A stretch of 64,000 nt of DNA. Source: Brachypodium distachyon (Eukaryota; Streptophyta; Magnoliopsida; Poales; Poaceae). The notes under the pieces were generated by a model that was not told the origin of the DNA, searched no databases, and saw only the letters and a list, made by a program, of their open reading frames with translations. The number at the start of each line of letters is the position of its first letter. Within the stretch, counting starts at the first letter, position 1. A program made the position numbers and the translations under genes. Shown in pieces: positions 37,750 through 48,925 of this stretch. The stretch is from NCBI RefSeq assembly GCF_000005505.3, contig NC_016133.3, positions 16,244,001 to 16,308,000 on the forward strand, read 5' to 3'.

Positions 37750-40330
37750 ACTACAACAAAACATGCCTGTAGAGACGCTGAATTAGCAGGCTAAAGACAT
37801 GATATTTCATCTCTAGTGGATTATAGAGTCGCTTTCACAAAGCGTCCTTGGAGTGTCTCCTCTGGAACCGTGTCAAGTTACGTAGAGACGCTAGCTAAGC
37901 GTGATTACAGGATATGAGACGTTTCATAGAGACGTTCAAATTCGTGTCTATACATGTAAGGACGTTTTATTTGACATGCTTCAATCACGTCTCTATCAAC
38001 ATTTTGACACGCTCAATTTGCGTGACAACAAAGATAGAGACGCTTTTACAAATTTGGCCTAGCCCATCTTATGAGTCAGTATTGGGTTAGGTTGGGCTGT
38101 AGTTTGGCCCACCTTTCTGTCGGCCCATCATAATTGAAAACTCATGGCACATGCCAAGCCCATTTCTGTAAAAATATGTTCGGATAGCCTATTTTAAAAT
38201 TTTGAATTTTCTAGGAAAATAATGTTTTCTTAAATTTGACGGATAATCACACAATCAGTTGTACGAGGACACACGATCAATTGTAAATATAATCTGCATC
38301 TTCCTTTCATATATATGACCATATTCTCATAACAAGACTAGAAAATACTGTAGCCTTCGATTGACTGCAACAACAAATATGATACATTAATAGAGCCCAC
38401 AAAACACAGCTGAATCAAACATCCATGCAGATGAAGGTGCAATACATCAAGAAAAGATCATATATGTACATTTTCTTTCTAAATAGTTGTACTATCTATA
38501 AGCTTTTGCTGAACTAAAACTTTTTTGTTCATCCATCTTTCCATGCCTCTTGGCCCCAACAGTCCTGTAAATTAGGCATATAAAATGAATAAACTACATA
38601 AAAGTATAAGCTCTTTTGGGAGTGTAGAATGACATGTTTAATTTTGTGATGAAATTAAAATACCTTGTTGTTTGTTGGCTGGCTTGAAGTCATTCTCTTA
38701 CGAACTCTTTTGACCTATAACATAACAATACCCTATCAGATATGTCAATACTAAGTTGTTTCATGCTTGAATTAAAATAGACTTACGTGTGACCAAGGCC
38801 AAAAAATAACACAACCAATAGCATCTTGTAGCATTTGACAATTTTCATATGGTCTAGGCAATCTTTTGTTTCGAATTTTTGTAACAGCACCTGCATAATA
38901 TTTGGTTGAGCATGAGGATTGCGATATAATTCTTCAACTTCATGTTTCTTTAAACACTAAAGATCCGGCGTTGAAAGACTACAAACAACACAGCCTAAAA
39001 ATAGACTACAAACAGCACCTGCATAATATTTGGTGGAGCATGAGGATTGCGATATGATTCTTAAACTTCATGCTCTGATTCATATGGGATGTCACTGCCA
39101 TCACCTCTTTCATAGAGACATTCTGAAATGAGAACATGATCAGAGTATACTGATAAAGAACAAATTATATTTGCAGAATTAGAGATGGAGTTCAAATACT
39201 AACTTCATTATTTTCTGTAGTTACAGCTGCATTTCTCCAATCTTAGAAAATCTCTGGAGTGCCTTGTAAATTTCCACCATCTGATTTCACATTTTCTGCA
39301 TTCTCTAATGGAATATTCAAGTTTTGTAGCCATCTAGGTAGCCTTGCCATAATATCTTCACTACAGCAATGCAAAGAACATATGTCAGACAACAATCTAA
39401 TGACAGGTAATTATGTGCATAACCAAAGACCTATGATCTGCATTTGTTTAGAACTCTTTGCATTACTGCAATTTCAAGTTAAAGAATAATAGTCAGGCCG
39501 TTACTTCTAAGCACAAGATCCTAGAGTGTAGTGCATTATCTAATATACAATTAACCCATGTGAGATCCAACAGGAACATAATATCAAGCAGTAGAAAATG
39601 GTTGATGACCAAAGAGGTAAACCATACTCACATGTCAGTTGGCCGCTTAATTAAAATCAGAGTACAAAGGTTAGGATAGTGGTGACTACGGCAATCAGAA
39701 AAAAATGAAACACATGTGCAGCAATTAGAGAAATTTTATCTAAATTGCTGGCCATGACCATTGGTGCGATTGAGGTGTCAGATCTACAGATGCAATTGAT
39801 GGATTAGTTATTCTCTGTGCAGATTGAATCGGAAAGGGAAGGGAGGGAGAGATGCTGCATAAATGCAGAGTGCCAACGGAATCACAGGGGAAGCGGATAT
39901 ATACGAGGGTATTTTCTTCAAAAAAATGCGGAGAGTTCATCTTAGCTGCAAACTTATCAAAAAAAAGAAAAACGAGGGCGGCAAACATAAAAAGGTGGGA
40001 GCGGCAAAGAGATTTAGTTACTTCCAATAGAAAGATTAAGACTCATCTCTTATATAGCTTCTCAAATGTCATCTTTGCCTTAAACATAAATATAATTGTT
40101 TAATTAATTGCTAATAAAAATTAAGAGTCGTTTTATATAGCGTCTCAAATATCGTCTCTATGTTAAACATGAATATGATTTTTTTAATCAATTCTTGGTT
40201 TGTAAGAGTCTGTTGTGACATTATGTAAAACGTTTCAAAAAGCGTCTTTATGTGGCGTTCATCGTTGAGGGTTGAGACGAAGTACATTGGCGACTTTAGA
40301 AAAACGACTACTCCAACAATGACAGAAAAA
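37750..40330. mobile_element. CACTA-like non-autonomous element or relic (ends uncertain)
   Basis: Both ends carry clustered short motifs AGAGACGCT / CGTCTCTA (37770-38045 and 40020-40260), as in CACTA subterminal regions. The left edge AACTACAACAAAACATG is one base from a CACTA terminus. No good inverted right terminus was found. A decayed minus-strand gene lies inside. It sits directly next to copy 1 of the dispersed repeat. Confidence 0.45.
38640..39370 (-). pseudogene. Decayed transposon-associated gene inside the CACTA-like element
   Basis: Minus-strand exon-like blocks read DIMARLPRWLQNLNIPLENA (39290-39360), ECLYERGDGSDIPYESEHEV (about 39070-39128), YRNPHAQPNIMQ (about 38890-38935), TKIRNKRLPRPYENCQMLQD then AIGCVIFWPWSH (38800-38885), and VKRVRKRMTSSQPTNNK (38660-38720). 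Some have plausible AG/GT edges. The YRNPHA exon is present twice (also 39005-39065). In-frame stops occur. It resembles the uncharacterised accessory genes of plant CACTA elements; this family link is weak. Confidence 0.45.
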
Positions 40331-40344
40331 TCAGATTCTGAAAA

Positions 40345-40545
40345 TAAAACCTCCAACAACACAAACCAACACATGCACGCACGCAGCTGATTCATGGCCT
40401 AACACTAACTGTGTGGTAGGATTTCCACAATGGGCGTGGCGCTCGTTGGTGATGAGGAACTTCTCCCCCGCTCTGCTGCTTAAATATGAGATGCTCCTAG
40501 GCAGTCATACTAAATCTGAAATTTATTTATCTGTGGACCGGCCGG
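40345..40545. repeat. Dispersed repeat shared with 55235-55550
   Basis: Shared blocks are CTCCAACAACAC, GCAGCTGATTCATGGCCTAAC, GGGCGTGGCGCTCGTTGGTG, AACTTCT, CTGCTGCTTAAATA, GAATTTAT and GACCGGC-GGGTGATTATG. Confidence 0.75.
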
Positions 40546-40899
40546 GTGATTATGGCCCTGTTTGTTTGGGTTTCTGCTTCAGCTTGTGGTGCTTCTAGCA
40601 ATTTCAAAAGCACTTCTCCCGTTTGCACATGAAGACGAGAAGCACCTCCAATTCCAGAAAATACACGAGTTTTCAAACAAATACTAGCTTGCCAAACGAC
40701 CCCTATCCAATTCCCGACAAGTACAATACTACGAAGTGGAGGAACAAGAATGCTACGTCAGACGTGTCACATGGCATTAAAAGAACAAGTGTTGCATTTT
40801 ATGATGGTATCGTCCTGATGACGAACAATATTTTTTTACACCAGTTTAATCTCGTTTTAGCGAGGTTGTTTTTAGTTGAATCATCGAATCACGCCAGGA

Positions 40900-41210
40900 C
40901 ACTTTCCTTTGTTTATTTTTCAGAATGTTTATTCATCGAGGAAATAAAAGGATTCTTGTAGAACTAAAATTTCGAAAGAGCGATTTCTTTTTGCCACTAG
41001 GCACTGGCTGGGCAAAAATTGAGACTCCTGATGTCTCCGTGATGCTTTTGTGCCTTCGATGTTCCGATGGTTGGCGTTGCCTCAGAAAGGCGAGATAATT
41101 TAGTTGAGCGTATCATATATGATTGCGCACATTAATTGGTACTTGGCACACATCACAATCAAACTTGAAGATGAAGAGAATCCGAGAAATGGAAAAAAGT
41201 TGCACGATTT
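40900..41210. repeat. Dispersed repeat, copy 2 (pair with 37420-37735)
   Basis: It matches copy 1 block by block. The 41211-41640 stretch after it holds no recognised gene. Confidence 0.8.
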
Positions 41211-41645
41211 CACGTGGGCCGCTTGGACTGTGAAAGACAATTGCACTCTGAGTCCGATCTAGCGAAAAGAGAATTGCACATTGGAAAGGCGAATATAAAA
41301 TGCTTTTTAAAAATCTAGAGAAAAGCATTAACAGTCACATGTATAATTCCTGAGAGAATCCGACTCTGCAAACACTAGCGCCTGTATCCACGTGCCAAAA
41401 TAGAGTAAAGTTCATATTAAACCTTGACTTAGTAGAGCAAGTCTGGAATGAGCTCTAACTTTCTAGTCCCTGAAATCAGCACTATGTACTTGTTAATCCC
41501 GTCTAATTTCAACCTTTGGTAATCAAACACCGTTTCGGAGAATGGGATTGCTGACATAGCGGTTAAAATTTGGAATTTGTTGACAAATTCAGTTCGGTTT
41601 ATTGCTACCCAGATTCGCCACCCATATTTAGACTAATTATATAAT

Positions 41646-42044
41646 TATTGTAATATAATAAAATCCTTACATGGGTCGGGCCGTAATCCTACGTGACGAC
41701 GACCAAGTCAATAAATCCGAAAGACCGGTCAAATCGCCGACAAGGCGTAGCCATGCCAACTAAGCGCCGGTCAAACGAGTCAAAGGGTCAAGCCTCACAT
41801 GCCATGGTCAAAGGAGGTAGAGTAGGGACCAAGAAAGCTCTAGCGATGAATTTACCACTTTACCCTCACTTTCCCTCTCCCTCAAGGGTAGCCATGGTCT
41901 TTTGTCATGCACCCCTAGGCTATAAATTATCCCCCCCACGGAGCATGTGTCATACATTCTTCATTGGAATAAGATCAAAGGGAGAGGGCTAGAGCAACCT
42001 CAGGAGCCTGCTCTCGAGTGCTTGGGTCGAGCTTAGTCTCGACT
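41646..42044 (+). repeat. Truncated 5' LTR of the Tat element
   Basis: It aligns with the first half of the 3' LTR (TTGTAATATAATAAAATCC to GTCGAGCTTAGTCTCGACTCAAC) and then jumps into internal sequence. The LTR remainder (about 415 bases) and the primer binding site are missing. It starts TATTG instead of TGTTG. The CTATAAATT box is at about 41931. Confidence 0.9.
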
Positions 42045-42051
42045 CAACGAC

Positions 42052-43819
42052 GTGGTGGCAAGGATCGGCGAGCTACCTGCGGTTACCGCACCCGCAAGGG
42101 ACGCGGAACTTGCTATGCCTCGTTCGATGGGCTTCGCACCACTTCCCCTGCAACCGGTGGTAACCTTGTCTTCGGAACCTACAAGGGGAAACAATGTGGC
42201 ATCAGGAGGATCCGCGCCAGAAAACCAAGAAGTCTCGGCTTACGACCCCTCCAACCCTGGAATACCTCCATTAGCGCTCGTCACGATCGCCCATGGAGCT
42301 CCTTGGTACCACCCATATTGGGGACTTCCGCCGCATGGCGCTCTCCAAGTCGCGCACGCTCCGAACCAACCTCGCTTTGCGAGCGCACCGCAAGCGCCCC
42401 TTGCTCCCCCCGCCGGGGCCGAACAAGGTGGCAACCAAGCTCCGCCTCAAGGTGTGCCCCGCGGAGAATGAGATCCCAGCGTACACGGAAACGAGCAAGT
42501 GGCGGAGTCCGGAGCTCTCGCCGGCGGTGAAATAAATCCTCGCCGACGCTCCGAGCCCCCAAGAAGACGCCGAGATCCCTCTCTGAGTGATCCTTCTAGC
42601 GATGAGAGCGACCCCGACGAAGGAGGATCTCGTCGCTGGAAAAAACAGAAGAGCCGACCATCTTGTAACCCGCTCACGCGGGAGATCCAAGACGCGGCTT
42701 TCCCGCCAAGGTTCAAGACGCCGACGATACGGCCATACGATGGAGAGTCCAACCCTCTTCAGTTCCTGGACGTTTACTCCACCGCCATACGAGCGGCGGG
42801 TGGAGGCCCCACCGAGATGTGGAACCTTTTCCCGCTCGCGCTCACCGGGATGGCGCAAACTTGGTTTTATAACCTTCGGAAAAATTCCGTGCATTCATGG
42901 GAGCGTCTTCAAGAGGTCTTCATCGCAAACTTCCAGGGAAATTTCAAAGAACCCGTGCAAGCTCACGAGCTTTACGCCATGAAACAAAGGCCGGGAGAGT
43001 CTCTCCGAAGCTTCTTTCATCGCTTTGCAAAGGTCCGAAGCCAAATCGCCAACCCACCGTCGATGACCGTGATCGACGCTTGCAAGCAAGGCCTTCTCCA
43101 AGAAGTGAATCGCGCTCTAAGTCGCAACCTCCAAAGATGACCGAAGAGCTCTACCGGATCTTGCAAGAATACGCACGGGGCGAAGATGGAGACATCACCA
43201 AGAAGGACACACCACGCGGCGCGCCCGAAGGGACTCCTTCATCAGATCAGCCCCAAGCATCCGCACCATCTTCCAAGAGGAAGAGGAGGCGGGGGAAGAA
43301 GGTGCCCGGTGATCAAGCTCGAAAGATCTTCACCGTGAAGGGCAAAAGTCCCAAAAGACTTGGCAGCCCAAGAAGCCTCCCCGCCCCGCTGAGGGAGGTG
43401 CCGGAAGATGCCTTATCCACAACTCGGTGAGCCACAGCACCGAAGAGTGTAATACCCTCATCGCAGCTCGTGAAGAGTTCCAAGAACGAATGCAAGCCCG
43501 ACGCAGGGACGAGAAGGCGCCCGAGGCTCCGCGCCCCGCCAACGTCCTCCTTGCCGACCCTGCGCCCAAGGAAGAGAACCTCCCGTTTCAAGAACCCGCT
43601 CACCATGTCGGGGTGATACTCGAGGGCTCCGCCACAGGCCGAGGGTCAAAGAGGCAACGCAAGGAGTACGCACGCGAAGTCAACGTCGTTGGAGCCTTCA
43701 CCCCAACACCAACACCCAAGTGGGCGAGTGTACCCATTTCCTTCACCGAAGAAAACGCTAAGGGGATACGCTTCCTGCACGACGACGCCCTCTTCGTGAC
43801 AGCCATCGTCTCAAATTGA
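42052..43819 (+). pseudogene. Gag of the Tat element, broken
   Basis: A retrotransposon gag domain is clear at 42730-43130 (RPYDGESNPLQFLDVYSTAI, MAQTWFYNLRKNSVHSWERL, ELYAMKQRPGESLRSFFHRF). Further on, HSTEECNTL and a basic stretch resemble the region before protease. Visible breaks are a stop at 42469-42471, frame changes near 43100-43140 and near 43420, and a stop at 43817-43819 just before the protease. Confidence 0.85.
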
Positions 43820-46800
43820 GAGCTCAAAAAAATACTCGTGGATGGCGGAAGCTCCGCCGACATCTTGTACCTGAGCACGCTAAAGAAACTGATGGAGCCA
43901 CAAGGAGGATACAAGAACGGTTCCTTGCAGCCGTCGCTTTACCCCCTAACCGGCTTTGTCCCGGGCAAGTCCATCCAGCCGCTCGGCCAAATCGAGCTCC
44001 TCATGACCTTCGGAGATGCCACTAATCACCGGACCGAGCTCGTGCGTTTCGACGTGGTGGACATGGAGGCCTCCTTCAACGCCATCCTTGGCAGAACGAC
44101 CTTGAACCGCCTCTGCGCTGCCGTCCACCACAACTTCCTGTGCATGAAAATCCCAGGCCCGAAAGGCGTGATCACGGTCCGTGGTAAGCAATCCTCCGAT
44201 AGGAAGATGCTATATCGCCACGAGACTAAGTGCGCCGAGAAGGGAGAATAGTCCAAAAGTGTCCACATGCTCTCGGGCACGGGGGAGTCCAAGGCCGGTC
44301 ACCCAGAGCGCTACGTCCCTAAGCCCCTTCCCAAGAGAGAGCTTAAGGAGATACGCCTCTCCGGCAATGACGCCACGCACATCGTGAAAATCGGGGTCGA
44401 CCTCTCGATCAAACTCGAGAAGAAGCTCATCGACCTACTCCGGGAGAACTCCGACCATTTCGCTTGGTCTCCCTCTGACATGGGAGGAGTCTCACGTGAT
44501 GTCATGGAACATCGACTCGCGTAAGGCCCGACAAGACGCCCGTGAAGCAAAAACTCCGGAAACTCTCCACGGAGCGAAGCGAGGTCATCAAGCAAGAAAT
44601 TGCAAAGCTCTTCGAGGCCGAACTCATCCGAGAAGTTTGGCACCCCGAGTGGTTGGCCAATCCGGTCTTGGTGAAGAAAGCCAACAGCAAGTGGCGGATG
44701 TGTGTCGACTTCATCGACTTGAACAAGGTGCGTCCCAAGGACGACTATCCTCTCCCGTGGATCGACCAACTAGTCGACTCCACGGCGGGATGTGAGAGGT
44801 TGAGCTTCTTGGATGCCTATTCGGGGTATCACCAAGTCCACATGGCCAAGAAAGACGAAGAGAAGACCAGCTTCATCACTCCCATTAGCATCTTCTGCTA
44901 TCGCAGAATGCCTTTTGGTTTGAGGAACGCCGGTGCGACATTCCAACGCCTCGTCAGTCTCATCCTCAAAGAGCAATTGGGGAGAAACGCCGAAGTCTAC
45001 GTTGATGACGCCGTCATCAAAAGTCAAGTGGCGAATACCCATCCCGAAGACTTGCAAGAAACCTTCAACAACCTCCGCAAATACGGCGTGAAGCTCAGTC
45101 CCGAGAAGTGCGCGTTTGGAGTTCGAGGAGGAAAACTCTTGGGTTTCCTCGTCTCCCAACGGGGGATTGAGGACAACCCGGAAAAAATCCAGGCCATCCT
45201 AGAGATGGAGCCTCCTCGCTCCGTCAAAGACGTGCAGCGCCTAGCAGGGAGGATGGCGGCATTAGGACGATTCGTCGCCCGATCAGCCGAGAAGGGTCTT
45301 CCTTTTTTCAAAATCCTAAAGGGCCTTAACAACTTTGAGTGGACCAATGAAGCTCAAAGGGCCTTCGAGGAACTCAAAACCTATTTGTCGACTCCTCCAC
45401 TCCTCACAAGCCCGAAGCAGGGAGAACCTTTACTCATGTACCTCGCCGCGACTCCGGTCGCCGTGAGTGCAGCCCTCGTGAAGGAAGAAGATGGGTCGCA
45501 ACACCTGGTGTACTACGTGACCGAAGCTTTGGGAGGAGCAAAGGGTCGATACACCCAGATCAAAAAGATCGCGTATGCCCTCCTCATGGCCTCTCGGAAG
45601 CTCCATCATTACTTCATGTGCCACACCATCATGGTGCTGACAGCATTCCCACTCAAAGAAGTCTTCGGCAACAAGGAGGCCACCGGGAGAATCGCCAAAT
45701 GGGCAACGGAACTAGCTCCCTTCTCGCTAGAGCTCACTGCGAGAACGGCTATAAAATCCAGTTCCTCGCCGACTTCGTGGCCGAATGGCATGCACCACTA
45801 ACCTCTCCCAAAGAGACGTCGCCCAAGGGCGGGCCCCCGAACCACATTGGATAATGAGGTTCGATGGCTCCAAGCGGCTCAACGGTGCCGAGGTGGGAGT
45901 TGTACTCATCAACCCTGAAGGGAAAACCTTGGAGTACGCCGCCCACCTCGATTTCAACGCGAGCAATAACATAGCGGAGTACGAAGCACTCATTCTCGGA
46001 CTCCAGTTGGCTAAGGCCATGGGTGTTCGACGCCTTCTCATCCAAGGTGACTCCCAGCTGGTGACAAACCAAATGGACAAGTCATATCAATGCCTTGATG
46101 AAAGGATGAAGAAAGTATATTGAAGAAGTTCGCAAGATGGAGCCGTACTTCCTGGGCATGGAGGCGCGACGCATCCCACGAGGAGAAAATCACCTCGCCG
46201 ACAGATTGGCCCGAACGGCCGGTTCCAAGGAACCGCTGCCACCCAGTGCATTCTTCAAGGTGATCCGTGTCCCGTCCATAGGAGAAGAAGCCGATGACCC
46301 TGACGAAACTTCGAAGACCAGCATGGTCATCGACAATCCACCCTCTTGAATGATGCCAATCATCCACGCCTTGAAAGGAGAGGTGGATGAGAAGGCGGAA
46401 GGCCCAAGCGCTAAAACTTTGCTTGCAAAAGCAAAGATGTACATCCTCCTTGACGGCATCCTTTACAAGAAGGGTGCGGCCGCGCTACTCAAGTGCATAA
46501 CCCCCGACAAGGGGGCTGAGCTCCTCCAGGAGATCCACTCCGGAGTGTGCGTCCATCATCTTGTGCCAAGAGCCACCACGGCGAAGGCTTTACGACAGGA
46601 ATTCTATTGGCCCACCATGGTGCAAGACGCAATCACAATATTGCGAAGATGCGAAGCTTGCCAAAAAATGGCCAAGTCAATCCACGCGCCGGTGATGACA
46701 CTGAAGAATATCCCAATAACTTGGCCATTTGCACGCTGGGGAATGGACCTTCTCAGGCCTTTCCCCGCATGCATCGGGGGCTGCAAATATCTTGTGGTGA

Positions 46801-47696
46801 CGATTGATTACTTCTTAAAATGGATAGAAGCTGTGCCACTCGGCAAGATCACGTCACAGGCCATCCAAAAACATTTCTGGGAAAACATCATATGTCGATA
46901 TGGTGTCCCACGAGATCTAACCGTGGACAATGGCAAACAGTTCGATTGTGCGGAATTCATTAAATTCTACGAATTCCTCGAGATCAAGCTGCACTTTGGA
47001 TCCATGGCCTACCCCAAGAGCAACGGCGCATGCGAAAGAGCCAATGGACTAATCCTCCAAGGACTTCGCCGAAGGGTAGAACACACGGCCAGCAAGGCAA
47101 GAGGAGCAGGGGGGGACGAACTCGCCAGCGTGGTTTGAGGCATACGCACCTCTGTAAGCCGCTCCACAGGCTGAACACCATTCTCTTTGATGTATGGCGC
47201 CGAAGCAGTTCTTCCCGCCGAGGTAGAGTTCCGCTCACCTCGTGTCGAAAGACTCCAAGAAGCTACTCCACTCGCCTTCATCGAAAATGAAGAGCATCAC
47301 AAGACGGCCATCGATCTTGTGGAAGAAGCTCGTGACAAAGCCCTCATGAGGCACGCCATCTACGAGCAGAGCGCCGCACGCTTCTACAACACGAGGGTGC
47401 GGGAAAGAGCTTTCTCCCAAGGAGACCTCGTGCTGAAAAAGAACGTCGACCCAAAACTCCAGCGCAAGCTCGACCCCAAATGGGAAGGACCATACCGCAT
47501 CGCCACGGTATTGGGCAATGGTGCATACCACCTCGAGAACAGGGAAGGCAAAAAACCTCGTCCATGCCTGGAACGGCGACAAACTCCGACGTTTCTACGC
47601 CTAAAGAGGAACCTCAAGGATGACCCTCGCCGCTCCCAAAAGAAGACTATCAGCGCTCAACCGGCCACTTCCCTACGAAACTTCGAGGGATCGTAA
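43820..47696 (+). pseudogene. Pol of the Tat element (protease-RT-RNase H-integrase), broken
   Basis: The protease reads KKILVDGGSSADILYLSTL and later FNAILGRTTLN. The RT has DFIDLNKVRPKDDYPLP, FLDAYSGYHQVHMAKKDEEK, RMPFGLRNAGATFQRLV and YVDDAVIKS. RNase H has MRFDGSKRLNGAEVGVVLI, ASNNIAEYEALILGLQLA and QGDSQLVTNQ. Integrase has REFYWPTMVQDA-type sequence, RRCEACQKMAK, GMDLLRPFP, TVDNGKQFD and NGACERANGLI, and the C-terminal YNTRVRERAFSQGDLVLKK and DPKWEGPYRI. Stops lie at 44249-44251 and 46347-46349; frame changes lie near 44520, 45740, 45840 and 46115 and between 47100 and 47190. Confidence 0.92.
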
Positions 47697-48925
47697 GCGC
47701 CAAAGAGGCCACGTCTACATAAGACTTGTAAGTGCCCAACGGGCCATACCTAAAGACAGGCAAGCGAGGGATCAATAAAAACGAATCCTTGATGAGAGTG
47801 ACACGAGACACTCATACGACCCACCGTCGTAAAGGGAACCCCGTCGAACGGTTATGTCGCAAAGGGGCAATCCCCGAAACTGAGTCGCTGCCCTAGTGCC
47901 GCTCACCAAGGGACGCCGAAAGGCCTACGTTGGCCCAGGCATCACCTAGAAATGCCTTCGGACATAAGTCGCCACCCGTAACCCGTTCCTTGGTGGATCC
48001 TAGCGTGCCTCGAGGCCATCCGCCAAGTAGAACCAAGTCCCCCGAGGGCCAGAAGCTCCTTAAAACGCATTTAAGGAGAACCGCAAATAAGCGAGCTATG
48101 CATGAGCTTACTTACCTCGGAGAACCATGCTACCCGCGTGCGAGACGTCGCGCACGGGCCTGCATGATACTAACCGAGTTAAGGCTCTATAATAATCGTG
48201 GGAAAGCATAGCTTCCTGAAGTCCGAAGAGGAGAAATTCCGCATGAATTTCCCTGAACTACAGGTCGAAATGTCCGGATCACTACCGGCATATCGATAGC
48301 GACCCCCACCAGGGTACTAGGATCCATGGCTGGTAACCATGGCCTAAGGCACCGAAGCCAAGTCGTATCCCAACGGCGACAGCAATTGATTACGCAAAAA
48401 GTGTGATCATAGCGAACGATCGCGAGTTGTATAAACTGAGGAAATATAGTACTTCGCCAAGAAGGAAATATAGTAATCCAAAGAACACATGTTGAGCCAA
48501 GTTAACATTTCCGATAATGTTGACTACATGGTGAAAACATAAGAAAATACATGCCGAGCTAAGTCGACATTTCCGACAATGTTGACTACATAGCAAAGCA
48601 TGAAACACATCAAAAAAGATGCCTTACAACCTCTATGTCTAAGCCTAGAGCATGCAAGTCATGAGGCTATGTCATAAGTGGATATGCAACATCGCATAAG
48701 TAAGCAGCTGGGGTACCTTGTCGCCTCAAAAGGCAACAAGACTCAAGCCCCACCATCGCTCTCCTGAAGAGCGGGCTCAAGGCAACGCACGAAGCGTCGA
48801 GCCAGAGCGCGAAGAGGAGCTCCCTGATCCGCCAGAAACTTCTTCGCCCCGTGAGTCATCTCACCCTCAAGTCCACTCGTCCCGGCACCGCCGTCCAGGA
48901 CGGCCGCGACTGCCGACGAAACAAG

